A stretch of 64,000 bases of DNA from positions 1 to 64,000 of the forward strand of contig NZ_FNLO01000013.1 of assembly GCF_900095735.1 (NCBI RefSeq), in the 5' to 3' direction. This document shows, piece by piece, positions 1 through 9,095 of this stretch; position 1 is the stretch's first letter, and each line of letters starts with the position of its first letter. The notes under the pieces are model-generated. The model had not been told where the DNA came from. It saw only the letters and a program-made list of their open reading frames with translations, and ran no database searches. The DNA is from Chitinasiproducens palmae. GTDB taxonomy: Bacteria; Pseudomonadota; Gammaproteobacteria; Burkholderiales; Burkholderiaceae. A program made the position numbers and the translations under genes.

Positions 1-505
1 CGATCACCGCGCCGGCCTCGTCGTAGAGCACCTCGGCGGCCGGAAAGCCCGGGAAGATCTCCACGCCGAGCGCCTCGGCCTGCTCGCCAAGCCAGCGCAC
101 GACGTTGGCCAGGCTGATCACGTAGTTGCCGTGGTTGCGAAAGCTCTCGGGCAGCGCCCACTCCGGCACGCGCCGGGCCGAGGCCTGCGAGAGGAACAGG
201 AAGCGGTCCTCGACCACCGGCACGTCGAGCGGCGCGCCCTGCGCGCGCCAGTCGGGAAACAGCTCGGTGATCGCGCGCGGGTCCATCACCGCGCCGGAGA
301 GGATGTGGGCGCCGAGCTCCGAGCCCTTTTCGAGCACGCACACGCTCAGTTCCTCGCCGCGCTCGGCGGCGCGCTGCTTGAGCCGGATCGCCGCGGACAG
401 TCCCGCGGGGCCGCCGCCGACCACGACCACGTCGTACTCCATCGATTCGCGTGGACCGTATTGCTCGAGCAGAAGCGTGGAAGAGGCCGTTTGCTGAGTG
501 TTCAT
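1..505 (-). CDS. Electron transfer flavoprotein:ubiquinone oxidoreductase (ETF-QO), N-terminal part, cut by window edge
   Basis: Inner-membrane flavoprotein that passes electrons from reduced ETF to ubiquinone. Only the first 168 codons are inside the window, because the gene runs off the left end. After a short lead the protein shows a dinucleotide-binding glycine motif (VVVVGGGPAGLSAA, near residues 25-40). It continues with the CVLEKGSELGAHILSGAVMDP stretch typical of ETF-QO. The ATG at 503-505 precedes the Rossmann fold by about 23 residues, as in the family. The [4Fe-4S] domain would lie outside the window. EtfB and EtfA are encoded 2.4 kb away on the other strand, so the module is nearly complete here. 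The family assignment is firm; the physiological donor is not known. Confidence 0.9.
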   Translation of the reverse strand, partial: MNTQQTASSTLLLEQYGPRESMEYDVVVVGGGPAGLSAAIRLKQRAAERGEELSVCVLEKGSELGAHILSGAVMDPRAITELFPDWRAQGAPLDVPVVEDRFLFLSQASARRVPEWALPESFRNHGNYVISLANVVRWLGEQAEALGVEIFPGFPAAEVLYDEAGAVI

Positions 506-921
506 GCGTGTTGTATTCGAGTGGGGCGGCCTGTACGGCCTGATGATCCGCAGCTTAAGGGGCGCGGTTCGGCGCGCTGCGTTGGTGAAGCGCGGCCAAC
601 ATCTTGGATAAGCGGCGATGATGCAGCCCGGTCTCGATGCACGCGCCAGTCCGTGCTCGCGCGGGCCGCGGCGGCACGGTCCGCTCATTGCCGCGCTCAT
701 GGCAGCGCTCATGGCAGGCCAAGGTCGTGAGCGCCGCTGGCCGCGCTACCGTGCCGGCGCCGTTCGCACCGCGCAGGCCCGACCGTGTCGGGGTGCGCGG
801 CACCGGCGCCGCGCTTAGATGCAGCGGCGGTTCTGCTAAAAATCGCCGACGATTATATTGCCGGGCTTTGACGCCCGCTGTACGACACTTCGCCCATCGT
901 TCAAAGAGCAAAGGCGGAACC
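506..921. other. Divergent intergenic region between ETF-QO and the FAD oxidoreductase
   Basis: About 416 bases without a convincing gene. The region should hold the promoters of the two divergent transcription units, but I could not assign convincing -35/-10 boxes. It contains a perfect 12-bp tandem pair, GCGCTCATGGCA at 693-704 and 705-716, preceded by a degenerate third copy. The long open frames crossing the region are GC-driven, without recognisable domains. Confidence 0.5.
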
Positions 922-2109
922 GTGGAAACTTACGACGTCGTCGTCATCGGTGCTGGCGTGATCGGCAGTTCGGTGGCGTTTCACCTTGCCCGCCTTGGCG
1001 CGCAGCGCGTGCTCGTCGTCGATCGCGGCACGATCGGTGCCGGCACGACTTCGCAGTCCTCCGGCATCCTTCGCACGCACTACTCGGTGCGGGAGAACGT
1101 CGAGCTCGCGCGCCAATCCTGGCGCGTCTTCAACGACTTCGCAAACTATCTCGGCGACGACGAAGCTTCGTGCGGCCTGGTGAAGTGCGGCTACATGATC
1201 GCCGCGGCAGAGGGTGACAAGCTCGAACCTCTGCGCGCGGCGCTCGAACAGCAACGCGAACAAGGCATCCCGCTCGAATTGATCAGCCAGGCGCAGGCGC
1301 GCGAACTGCTGCCGATCGCGCGCTTCGACGATGCGGCACTGATCGGCTACGAGCCCGAAGCGGGCTTCGCCGACGCCTATCTCGTCGCCACCAGCTTCGC
1401 GCGCGCGGCGCGCCGCCGCGGCGTGACGATCCGCGAGAACGTCGACGTCACCGGCCTGTTGCGCGACAACGGCAAGGTGGTGGGAATTTCGACCAGCCAG
1501 GGCGATATCCGTGCTGGCATGGTGATCAGCACGCAGAACATCTGGACCCCGGAACTGGCAGGCTGGACCGGTCATTCGCTACCGGTCGTGCCCGAGCGCC
1601 ATGCCGTCCTCGCACTCGAATGCGATGCGGCGCGCTACACGTACACGATGCCCGTCTTCAAGGATCTGGCGTCGCCCGGCATGCTCTACTGCCGCAGCTA
1701 CGGCGGTAGCCAGATGCTGGTCAGCGAGGGCGTGGTCGGCGAGAAACTCAACGCGGCCGACGTCGAACAGGGCGACGTGCCGATGGACTATGTGATCGAG
1801 GTCGGTGCACAAGTCGCCGAGCGCTTCCCTGCCTACGAGGTGGCCGGTCTCGCCTCGTCCTGGACCGGCGTGTACGACGTCACGCCTGACTGGAACCCGG
1901 TATTGGGGCCGTTGCCCGGCATCGAGGGACTGGTAGTGGGCTACGGCTTTTCGGGGCACGGTTTCAAGCTCTCGCCCACGGTTGGACTGGTGCTGGCGCA
2001 AGCCGCGCTCGGCCTGCCGACCGAGGTGTCGCTGGCGCCCTATTCGATCGAACGCTTCGCGACGGGTGCGCTGCTGACCGGCAAATACGGCCTGGGCGCC
2101 GTTTCCTGA
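922..2109 (+). CDS. FAD-dependent oxidoreductase of the DAO / sarcosine oxidase beta-subunit family
   Basis: Predicted amine or N-methyl-amino-acid oxidising flavoprotein, 395 residues. The N-terminus carries the FAD-binding beta-alpha-beta fold (YDVVVIGAGVIGSSVAFHLA) followed by the VVDRG acidic strand end. A C-terminal GYGFSGHGFKLSP segment is typical of DAO/SoxB proteins. I chose the GTG at 922 because it follows a purine-rich AAAGGCGG and places the glycine motif about ten residues in; the frame stays open upstream without a better start. The gene heads a co-directional run with hutD-like, etfB and etfA, so electrons probably go to ETF rather than oxygen (inference). Substrates could be sarcosine, dimethylglycine or a related secondary amine. 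Confidence 0.85.
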   Translation: METYDVVVIGAGVIGSSVAFHLARLGAQRVLVVDRGTIGAGTTSQSSGILRTHYSVRENVELARQSWRVFNDFANYLGDDEASCGLVKCGYMIAAAEGDKLEPLRAALEQQREQGIPLELISQAQARELLPIARFDDAALIGYEPEAGFADAYLVATSFARAARRRGVTIRENVDVTGLLRDNGKVVGISTSQGDIRAGMVISTQNIWTPELAGWTGHSLPVVPERHAVLALECDAARYTYTMPVFKDLASPGMLYCRSYGGSQMLVSEGVVGEKLNAADVEQGDVPMDYVIEVGAQVAERFPAYEVAGLASSWTGVYDVTPDWNPVLGPLPGIEGLVVGYGFSGHGFKLSPTVGLVLAQAALGLPTEVSLAPYSIERFATGALLTGKYGLGAVS

Positions 2110-2128
2110 CACGCGCGGGGACGAAACG

Positions 2129-2767
2129 ATGCGCGACGCCGTCGACGTGGCCGCGCTGGCCGACATTCCCGCCGAACCTTGGCGCAACGGCGGCGGCATC
2201 ACCCGGACCCTGGCGGTGGGCGACGGTTGGCGCGCCAGCCTCGCCGAGATAGGCCGTGACGGCCCGTACTCGCGCTTTGCCGGCACGCTAAGGCTCTCGC
2301 TGATCGTGGCCGGCGCGGGCGTGCGCTTGCGCGCCACCGCGGCGGAACACGCGACTGCGCATGAGCTGTTGCCCGGCCAGGCCGTGCAATACGACGGCGA
2401 CGCGGCATGGCAGGCCAGTCTGATCGACGGACCCGCGCTGGCATTGAACCTGATCGCGCGGGCAGGCGCCTACCGTCTGCATGCGCAAACGCTGGACGCG
2501 GAGCGCGGCGTTCCGATCGGAGCGCATGCCGGGCTGGTGGTGCTGAGCGGTCCACAGCCGTGCGCGGTGTGGGAAGCCGACGGCAGTCGCCGCCAGTGGC
2601 AACTGGCGCCGTTCACGGTTCTGCGAATACCCCGCTTGACCGCGTCGATCCAGCTGTGCGGCGCGGCCGCGGTCGCCGCCCCGGCGGCCGACGCGGGCAC
2701 GCGCGCGCCCATCCAGGGCGCCCCCCCACATTGGCCGATCGTGGCGAGCGCCGAACCATTGACGTGA
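2129..2767 (+). CDS. HutD/Ves family protein
   Basis: A 212-residue protein of the HutD family, bicupin-like proteins found with histidine utilisation genes and thought to modulate them. Diagnostic features are the N-terminal [10 protein letters not shown] motif (residues 16-25), followed by [19 protein letters not shown] and a cupin-like core. The ATG lies 19 bases after the preceding stop, with GGGGAC as a ribosome-binding site. Placement between a flavoenzyme and the ETF genes, with no hutH, hutU or hutI nearby, is unusual. The other Hut-related gene, a hutG homologue, is 28 kb away. The exact biochemical role of the family is unresolved. Confidence 0.82.
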   Translation: MRDAVDVAALADIPAEPWRNGGGITRTLAVGDGWRASLAEIGRDGPYSRFAGTLRLSLIVAGAGVRLRATAAEHATAHELLPGQAVQYDGDAAWQASLIDGPALALNLIARAGAYRLHAQTLDAERGVPIGAHAGLVVLSGPQPCAVWEADGSRRQWQLAPFTVLRIPRLTASIQLCGAAAVAAPAADAGTRAPIQGAPPHWPIVASAEPLT

Positions 2768-2799
2768 GCCGATCCAGCGGAGCGGCGCACCGCGCCCCG

Positions 2800-2826
2800 G
2801 CGCGGACGGCGCGGACGGCGCGGACG
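2800..2826. repeat. Perfect 9-bp tandem repeat, three copies
   Basis: The unit GCGCGGACG occurs three times in perfect head-to-tail order in the spacer between the hutD-like gene and etfB. It is one of several short in-phase (9- or 12-bp) tandem repeats in spacers of this window. Confidence 0.8.
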
Positions 2827-2904
2827 CAGGACGGTAACGGCTGCCACGCGGCGTCGCCGCGCACAGCCACGAACGAAGCAGGCAGCTTGTATGAGGAAAT
2901 CGAG

Positions 2905-3654
2905 ATGAAGATCATTGCAGCAGTCAAGCGCGTCGTCGACTACAACGTCAAGGTGCGCGTCAAGGCCGACCAAAGCGGCGTCGAAACGGGCAGCGTCAAG
3001 ATGGCGATGAATCCGTTCGACGAGATCGCCGTCGAGGCCGCGACACGTCTGAAGGAAGCGGGCCAGGCGAGCGAAGTGATCGCGCTCAGTTGCGGCACCG
3101 CGCAGTCGCAGGAGACGTTGCGTACGGCGCTGGCGATCGGCGCCGATCGTGGCGTGCTGGTGCAGACCGATGTCGAACTGCAGCCGCTGGCTGTTGCGAA
3201 GCTTCTGAAGGCAGTCGTCGAGCGCGAAAAGCCGGCGCTGGTGATTCTTGGCAAACAGGCGATCGACGATGACGCCTGCCAGACCGGACAGGCGCTGGCC
3301 GCCCTGCTCGGCTGGCCGCAAGCGACGTTCGCAAGCCATATCGAGATCGCCGACGATCGCGCCACGGTCACGCGGGAGACCGACGGCGGTGTCGAAGTGG
3401 TCGCGCTGCGCCTGCCCGCGATCGTGACGACGGACCTGCGTCTCAACGAGCCACGGTATGTCACGTTGCCGAACATCATGAAGGCGAAGAAGAAGCCCCT
3501 CGAGACGATCGAGCCGGCCACGCTCGGCGTCGATCCGGCACCACGTCTCAAGACCTTGCGCGTCGAGGAGCCGCCGGCGCGCACGGCCGGCATACGCGTC
3601 CCCGACGTTGCGACGTTGGTCGAGAAACTCAAGCACGAAGCGAAGGTGATCTGA
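2905..3654 (+). CDS. etfB: Electron transfer flavoprotein, beta subunit
   Basis: The small ETF subunit (249 residues), which with EtfA carries FAD plus AMP and shuttles electrons from dehydrogenases to ETF-QO. The N-terminus [20 protein letters not shown] and the [15 protein letters not shown] segment are family signatures. The C-terminal half contains the ETF-beta signature around [16 protein letters not shown] and [16 protein letters not shown] lies just upstream of the ATG. The stop is directly followed by the etfA start. The sequence belongs to the housekeeping-type (fatty acid or amine oxidation) ETF rather than the bifurcating FixB type, as far as can be judged by eye. Confidence 0.96.
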   Translation: MKIIAAVKRVVDYNVKVRVKADQSGVETGSVKMAMNPFDEIAVEAATRLKEAGQASEVIALSCGTAQSQETLRTALAIGADRGVLVQTDVELQPLAVAKLLKAVVEREKPALVILGKQAIDDDACQTGQALAALLGWPQATFASHIEIADDRATVTRETDGGVEVVALRLPAIVTTDLRLNEPRYVTLPNIMKAKKKPLETIEPATLGVDPAPRLKTLRVEEPPARTAGIRVPDVATLVEKLKHEAKVI

Positions 3655-4584
3655 ATGACGACATTGGTTATTGCCGAACACGACAATCGGCAAATGAAAC
3701 CCGCCACGCGCCACGCCGTCGCGGCCGCGCTGGAGCTCGGCGGCGACGTCCACGTCCTGGTCGCGGGTCACGATGCGGCGGCAGTCGCGGAGTCGGCGTC
3801 CCGTCTGACCGGCGTCGGCAAGGTCCTGCTGGCCGACGCACCGTCCCTGGCCGAGGCGCTGCCCGAAAACCTGGCGGCTCAGGTGCTCGCCCTGGCGTCC
3901 GCATACAGCCACATTCTGTTCGCCGCGACGGCGAACGGCAAGACCACCGCGCCGCGCGTGGCCGCGCTGCTCGACGCCTCGCAGATTTCGGATCTGATCG
4001 AGGTCGTCGCCGCTGACACCTTCAAGCGCCCGATCTACGCGGGCAACGCAATCGCGACGGTGCAAAGCACCGATGCGGTGGTGGTCGCCACGGTCCGCAC
4101 GACTGCGTTCGAGGCCACCGCCGACGGCGCGGCAGCGGCGCCGGTCGAACGCATCGAAGCAGTTGCCGACACCGGCCTGTCGACCTTCGTCCGCCGCGAG
4201 CAGGTCGTCAGCGAGCGGCCCGAGCTGACTTCCGCGCGGGTCGTAGTGTCCGGGGGGCGCGGCCTTGGCAGCGCGGAGAACTTTGCGTTGCTCGACCCGC
4301 TCGCCAACACGCTCGGCGCCGCCGTCGGCGCGTCACGTGCGGCGGTCGATGCCGGTTTCGCGCCGAACGACTGCCAGGTCGGTCAGACCGGCAAGATCGT
4401 CGCGCCGGACCTGTATGTCGCGGTGGGCATCTCGGGCGCCATCCAGCATCTGGCCGGAATGAAGGACTCGAAGATCATCGTCGCGGTGAACAAGGACGCC
4501 GAAGCGCCGATCTTCGGTATTGCGGACTACGGCGTGGTCGGCGATCTGTTCGAAGTGGTGCCTGCCCTCGCGGCGTCGCTCTGA
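3655..4584 (+). CDS. etfA: Electron transfer flavoprotein, alpha subunit
   Basis: The large ETF subunit (309 residues), which binds FAD in its C-terminal domain. The N-terminal domain starts [21 protein letters not shown]. The FAD-binding region includes [46 protein letters not shown] and the closing [16 protein letters not shown]. All of these are conserved ETF-alpha signatures. The ATG follows the etfB TGA without a gap, implying coupled translation. Together with the ETF-QO gene at the left edge this completes a dehydrogenase-to-quinone electron path. Confidence 0.96.
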   Translation: MTTLVIAEHDNRQMKPATRHAVAAALELGGDVHVLVAGHDAAAVAESASRLTGVGKVLLADAPSLAEALPENLAAQVLALASAYSHILFAATANGKTTAPRVAALLDASQISDLIEVVAADTFKRPIYAGNAIATVQSTDAVVVATVRTTAFEATADGAAAAPVERIEAVADTGLSTFVRREQVVSERPELTSARVVVSGGRGLGSAENFALLDPLANTLGAAVGASRAAVDAGFAPNDCQVGQTGKIVAPDLYVAVGISGAIQHLAGMKDSKIIVAVNKDAEAPIFGIADYGVVGDLFEVVPALAASL

Positions 4585-4725
4585 CACGCGGGCACCATCC
4601 CGTCGCCATCACGGCGCCGGCGGACGCGGCTGGTCGCCATGAGGCACGCTATCGCGGACCTCCGCTATTGGGCAGAAGCGGGGCAGACGCCAGGCAGACC
4701 GGAACCGTCGGCGCCAGCAGGCGGA

Positions 4726-6084
4726 TCAGGTTTTCGGCTCCAAGTCTGGCTCGCCGACGCGCACCGCGTCGCGTTTGACGAGCGTCAACACGACCAGGCC
4801 GCCGCAGCAGATCAGCGCGGTCATCGGCAGCAGCCCGGCGGAGAAACTGCCGGTCACCGCCTTGAGCCAGCCGATCAGCGCCGGGCTGACGAAACCACCG
4901 AGAATCCCGATTGCGCTGATCACCGCGATGCCCGCGGCGGACGCGTCCGGACTCAGGCACGTGGGCGGAATCGCCCAGAACAGCGCGCAACCGAAGATGA
5001 AGAACGACGCGATCGACAGCGCAATCATCGTCGGCACGAATGCACCGTCGAGAAACTGCGTTGCGTACAGGACCAACGAGCCGACCACCAGCGTGCTTGC
5101 CACGTGCCAGCGCCGCTCGCGCAAACGATCCGAACTGTAGCTCAACGCCAGAATGCCTGCCCCCCCGCAGCCGAACGGGATTGCGCTGTACAGGCCGACC
5201 TGCGCCATGTCGGTGATGCCGAGCCCGCGGATCATAGTCGGCAGCCAGAACGTCAGCGTGTAGACCGCGCAGGCGCAGGTGAAGTAGACGAAGGACAGCA
5301 CATAGGTCTGCGGATCGGCAAGCGCGGCCAGCAGCCGGTTGCGTTGATGTCGCGTGCCGTCGCCGGCGAAGTGGTCGGCCGCCATCGCTTCACGCACGAC
5401 CGCTTTCTCGCGCGCGCTCAGCCAACGCGCCTGCTCCGGACGATCGGCCAGCAGCAGGTAGACGATGACGCCCATGATGACCGCCGGTAGGCCTTCCAGC
5501 ACGAATACCCACTGCCAGCCGTGCCAGCCGAGCACGCCGTCGAAGTGCTTGAGAATGTAGCCCGACAGTGGCCCACCGATCACGCCGGTGATCGGCATGC
5601 CGAACAGGAACAGTCCCGTGACCCGGCCTCGTCTCGCGCTCGGGTACCAATATGTCAGGTAGAGAATGACGCCCGGAAAGAAGCCCGCTTCGAACATGCC
5701 GAGCAGCAGACGCGCGACGTAGAACTGCGTCGGCGTAGTGACGAAGGCGCTTGCCGCCGACGTGATGCCCCACAGAACCATGATGCGCAGGAACGTCAGC
5801 CGCGCACCGACGCGCTCCATCCACAGGTTGCTGGGCACTTCGAAAAGCAGATAGGTGATGAAGAAGATGCCGGCCCCCAGACCGTACACCTGATCGGAGA
5901 ACTGCAGGTCCGACTGCATCGTCAGCTTGGCGTAGCCGACATTGATCCGGTCGAGAAACGCCATGATGTAGGCGATCAGAACGATCGGGACGACACGGCG
6001 GTTGATGCGCGTCCATACCGCGTCCTGTTCGGTCCGCGTCGTTGGCGCAAGGCTGGCTTGGGCGCCCAGGTGGGGTGAGTTCAT
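4726..6084 (-). CDS. MFS transporter, anion:cation symporter (ACS) family
   Basis: Inner-membrane carrier of 452 residues with about twelve hydrophobic segments. The ACS-type signature appears early ([16 protein letters not shown]), followed by [16 protein letters not shown] and a [19 protein letters not shown] segment shared with tartrate, phthalate and glucarate transporters. The ATG at 6084 is preceded by GGAGA; a longer frame upstream adds only arginine-rich sequence and was rejected. It lies 34 bases downstream of the BKACE gene on the same strand. A shared role in uptake of an organic acid or zwitterion cleaved by that enzyme is plausible but inferred. Confidence 0.88.
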   Translation of the reverse strand: MNSPHLGAQASLAPTTRTEQDAVWTRINRRVVPIVLIAYIMAFLDRINVGYAKLTMQSDLQFSDQVYGLGAGIFFITYLLFEVPSNLWMERVGARLTFLRIMVLWGITSAASAFVTTPTQFYVARLLLGMFEAGFFPGVILYLTYWYPSARRGRVTGLFLFGMPITGVIGGPLSGYILKHFDGVLGWHGWQWVFVLEGLPAVIMGVIVYLLLADRPEQARWLSAREKAVVREAMAADHFAGDGTRHQRNRLLAALADPQTYVLSFVYFTCACAVYTLTFWLPTMIRGLGITDMAQVGLYSAIPFGCGGAGILALSYSSDRLRERRWHVASTLVVGSLVLYATQFLDGAFVPTMIALSIASFFIFGCALFWAIPPTCLSPDASAAGIAVISAIGILGGFVSPALIGWLKAVTGSFSAGLLPMTALICCGGLVVLTLVKRDAVRVGEPDLEPKT

Positions 6085-6118
6085 CGTCGGTCTCCGGAAG
6101 CGATGCCGTCGCACGCGC

Positions 6119-7036
6119 TCAGCGCAGCGCGAACTGCGGCGTCGCACCGCTCATGCGCGACAGCCCCATCAGCTCGCGCGCCTCTGCCGCGCTTGCCGGT
6201 TCCATGTCCAGTTCGCGGATCAGCCGCACCACGCGCTCGGTCAATTGCAGGTTCGTCGCCAGTTCGCCCTGCCGGTAGTACAGGTTGTCCTCCAGTCCGA
6301 CGCGCGCATGCCCGCCCAGCAGAAGTGCGGCGAGATTGGCCTCGAGCTGGGCAGGGCCGATACCGCTCACGCAGAAGATGCTGCCGCGTGGCAAGGTATC
6401 GACCATCTGCTGCAGATATCGCACCGAGAACGGCATCGCGTTCTGGAAGCTGCGATGCACGTTCATCACGAGATTGATGAAGTGCGGACCGTCGTCGAGG
6501 CCTTCGCCGATCAGCGTCGTGACATCCTGCAGCACATGGGCCGGGCTGAACACTTCCCACTCCGGCTTGATGCCCCGTGCCTTCATGCCGCGCGCCAGCG
6601 CACGGCCTTTCGACAACGGCGTGTCCATCAGGATTTCCCGGCCATCGAAGGTCAGATTGAGGGTGGTGGCGTCGAGCGTGCACATCTCGGCACCGGCCTC
6701 CATGCCCTTCAGCCGCTCCTCGAAAAGGATCTCCCAGCGGTCGCCGGGCAGTTCGCGCAGCATGTCGCCGTGCACGCCGCCACCGGTCGAGTTGTTCAGC
6801 ACGATGTCGCAGCCGGCGTCGCGGATGCGCTGATTGATCTCGCGATAGATCGCAGCATTGCACGTCGCGCCGTCGTCGGGCCGCCGCGCGTGAATCGCCG
6901 CCACGCTGGCGCCGGCCTGCCAGCAGCGCACGACGTCGTCGGCAATCTCCTTGGGCTGCGTCGGCAGATGCGGATTCTGCGACTTGAACGCCATGCCGCC
7001 CGTGGGGGCGATGGTGACAATCACCTTGCGCTTCAT
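6119..7036 (-). CDS. Beta-keto acid cleavage enzyme (BKACE, DUF849 family) with an altered metal site
   Basis: A 305-residue TIM-barrel protein of the family that condenses a beta-keto acid with acetyl-CoA to give acetoacetate and a new CoA ester (for example 3-keto-5-aminohexanoate or dehydrocarnitine cleavage). Recognisable features are the N-terminal KVIVTIAPTGG, the NNSTGGG loop, the FINLVMNV segment and the late GLEDNLYY containing the expected metal-binding Glu. The usual HxHxR metal motif reads AxHxR here (Ala47, His49, Arg51), so one zinc-ligand His appears missing. It is divergent from a Crp/Fnr regulator and near a carnitine-dehydrogenase-like gene. Substrate is unknown. Confidence 0.82.
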   Translation of the reverse strand: MKRKVIVTIAPTGGMAFKSQNPHLPTQPKEIADDVVRCWQAGASVAAIHARRPDDGATCNAAIYREINQRIRDAGCDIVLNNSTGGGVHGDMLRELPGDRWEILFEERLKGMEAGAEMCTLDATTLNLTFDGREILMDTPLSKGRALARGMKARGIKPEWEVFSPAHVLQDVTTLIGEGLDDGPHFINLVMNVHRSFQNAMPFSVRYLQQMVDTLPRGSIFCVSGIGPAQLEANLAALLLGGHARVGLEDNLYYRQGELATNLQLTERVVRLIRELDMEPASAAEARELMGLSRMSGATPQFALR

Positions 7037-7095
7037 CGGTTGTCTCGTCGTTTTTCTTGGAACGTCATTGTTTGCCGCGCGCGCCGCGATGCGCA

Positions 7096-7109
7096 GTCAT
7101 CGAAATGAC
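7096..7109. promoter_or_regulatory. Candidate Crp/Fnr-type operator
   Basis: A perfect dyad GTCAT-N4-ATGAC sits in the spacer between the divergent BKACE and Crp/Fnr-type genes. It has the five-four-five spacing of Crp/Fnr-family sites (Fnr: TTGAT-N4-ATCAA). An additional GTCAT half-site occurs about 30 bases to the left. Position and symmetry suggest autoregulation and control of the BKACE-MFS unit by the adjacent regulator. No binding evidence is available. Confidence 0.45.
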
Positions 7110-7192
7110 AATTGCGCCCTAGGGTTTTCACGATCACCCGTGGACGTGCCGGCTTCCCTTACCATGTCCGTCTTTGCGTCCATGCGTCACCG

Positions 7193-7891
7193 ATGCCGCC
7201 TTCCCGGAAAGTGCAACGCACACTCGCCTCCCTGCTGGAGCAGTCCGCCTGGTATGCCGCGCTGAGCGACGCGGCGCGCCAGCGTGTTCTTGCGCAGATG
7301 CTCGAAGCTGAGGTACCGGCGGGGCGCGCGCTCTGCCAGGAAGGGGATCTGCCACGCCACTGGTACGGCGCGATCAGCGGCTTGTTGAAGTGGTCGGTGG
7401 CGCGGGCCGACGGCCGCTCGGCGACACTGGGCGGCCTGTCCGCCGGCAGTTGGTTCGGCGAGGGCACGCTGTTGCAGGGCGTGCCACGCAGCGCCAACAT
7501 CGTCGCGTTGCGGCCCAGCCGCGTGGCATTGATGCCCGAAGCGACGTTCATGTGGCTGCGCGAGCACGAGCGCCCCTTCACCGAATTTCTGCTGCGACAG
7601 ATCAACGAGCGGATGCAGTGGTTTCTCGGCAACTTCGCCGCGCTGCTGCTGCTCGATCCCGACAGCAACGTCGCGCGCGCGCTGGCTGGCCTATTTCATC
7701 CGTGGCTGCATCCGGGCAGCGATCCACGCCTGGAAGTCACGCAGGAGGAGATCGCCCACCTGTCGGGCGTGTCGCGCCAGCGCTGTCACGCGGCGCTCCA
7801 CCGCCTCGCCAAGGCGGGACTGATCGAGGTCGCCTACGGCGGCATCACGGTGATCGATCTGCCGGGCCTGCGCCAGCGCATGCAGGGTTGA
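7193..7891 (+). CDS. Crp/Fnr family transcriptional regulator
   Basis: A 232-residue regulator with an N-terminal cyclic-nucleotide-binding-like beta barrel (about residues 15-130, including GSWFGEGTLLQG) and a C-terminal winged helix (about 165-230; VTQEEIAHLSGVSRQRCHAALHRL). No Fnr-type N-terminal cysteine cluster is visible, so it is probably not an oxygen sensor. I chose the ATG that gives MPPSRKVQRTL; an upstream TTG at 7112 would add 27 residues without family similarity. It is divergent from the BKACE and MFS genes, and a symmetric candidate operator lies between them. The effector ligand is unknown. Confidence 0.88.
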   Translation: MPPSRKVQRTLASLLEQSAWYAALSDAARQRVLAQMLEAEVPAGRALCQEGDLPRHWYGAISGLLKWSVARADGRSATLGGLSAGSWFGEGTLLQGVPRSANIVALRPSRVALMPEATFMWLREHERPFTEFLLRQINERMQWFLGNFAALLLLDPDSNVARALAGLFHPWLHPGSDPRLEVTQEEIAHLSGVSRQRCHAALHRLAKAGLIEVAYGGITVIDLPGLRQRMQG

Positions 7892-7957
7892 CGCGCTCGA
7901 TTTCCGGCGACGTTGCGCGCACGCGCCGCGTCTTCGTTTCAGCACCGTGGAGGTATC

Positions 7958-8887
7958 TTGGAGTACGAACACATCTCGCAGGTCGCGGTCATCGGCACCG
8001 GTACCATCGGCGCAAGTTGGGCCGCCTTGTTCCTTGCCCGAGGTTTGCGAGTGAATGCCTACGACCCGGCGCCCGGCGCCGCGGACCGACTCCGCCGGGC
8101 CGTGGCCGATCACTGGCCGACGCTCGAACGGATCGGTCTGGCATCCGACGCATCGGCCGACCATCTACGCTGCTTCGAGGATCTGGAGGACGCACTCACC
8201 GGCGTCCACTTCGTCCAGGAAAACGGCCCCGAAAATGAAGCCGACAAGCGCACGTTGCTTGCGCGCATCGACGCATTGCTGCCAGCCGATGCGATCATCG
8301 CGTCGAGCACATCTGGCTTGACCGCGAGCGCCATCCAGTCCGCATGTGCGCACCCGGCGCGTGTCCTGGTCGGCCATCCGTTCAATCCGCCGCATCTGAT
8401 TCCGCTCGTCGAAGTCGTCGGCGGCGAGCACACGTGCGAAGCGGCGGTCGAACGCACGCTGGCGTTCTACCGCGCACTCGGCAAACGCCCGATCCGGCTC
8501 CGCAAGGAGATGAAGGGCCATGTCGCCAATCGCCTGCAGGCGGCATTGTGGCGCGAGGCAATGCACCTGGTCGCCACGGGGGCCGTCACCGTCGCGGAGC
8601 TGGACGACGCGGTGGCCTACGGCCCCGGCTTGCGATGGGCGGCTTGCGGGCCCTTTCTGAACCTGCATCTGTCGGGCGGCGCCGGCGGCATGCAACACGT
8701 CCTCGACCACCTTGGTGCGCCGATCGAAGCGTGGTGGGACGATCTCGGTACGCCACGCATCACGCCGGACCTCGCGAAGGCGGTCGTCGACGGCACCCAT
8801 CAGGCGCTTGCAAACCGGAGCAACGCGGCGCTCGAAGCACAGCGCGACGCTCTCATTCTGGACCTGCTGCGGCGCCTGCCGCGTTGA
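7958..8887 (+). CDS. 3-hydroxyacyl-CoA dehydrogenase family protein, L-carnitine dehydrogenase-like
   Basis: NAD-dependent dehydrogenase of 309 residues. The N-terminal Rossmann motif reads VAVIGTGTIGASWAALFLARG. The catalytic His lies in GHPFNPPHLIPLVEVV, and the C-terminal domain has the GHVANRLQAAL segment of the HAD/carnitine dehydrogenase group. The start is TTG, selected because GGAGG stands four bases upstream; no ATG fits the frame at the domain boundary. Carnitine dehydrogenase next to a BKACE enzyme is a known arrangement in carnitine degradation (dehydrocarnitine to glycine betaine). That makes the function plausible but not proven. Confidence 0.83.
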   Translation: MEYEHISQVAVIGTGTIGASWAALFLARGLRVNAYDPAPGAADRLRRAVADHWPTLERIGLASDASADHLRCFEDLEDALTGVHFVQENGPENEADKRTLLARIDALLPADAIIASSTSGLTASAIQSACAHPARVLVGHPFNPPHLIPLVEVVGGEHTCEAAVERTLAFYRALGKRPIRLRKEMKGHVANRLQAALWREAMHLVATGAVTVAELDDAVAYGPGLRWAACGPFLNLHLSGGAGGMQHVLDHLGAPIEAWWDDLGTPRITPDLAKAVVDGTHQALANRSNAALEAQRDALILDLLRRLPR

Positions 8888-9095
8888 CGCGATCGCCGGC
8901 ACGGCCGCGGCTGGGGCTGGGGGGCCGGCTGGTGTGCAGATCGCGACCGGCGACGAAAGGCTTGGCAACGCGCAGCCGTCGAGCACGACGGCCGGGCAAG
9001 GCCGCCGGGCGAGACCGCCACGACAGCGCGGCGGCCAGCATCGGCACGCCGTACCGCGCGCGGCACGATGGCCGCACGCTGGCTTGTCGCTCCGT

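Noticed and set aside
2470-4065. 531-codon frame on the minus strand
   Set aside because: It is antisense to etfB and etfA and part of hutD. The real genes are unmistakable and this frame has no similarity to known proteins.
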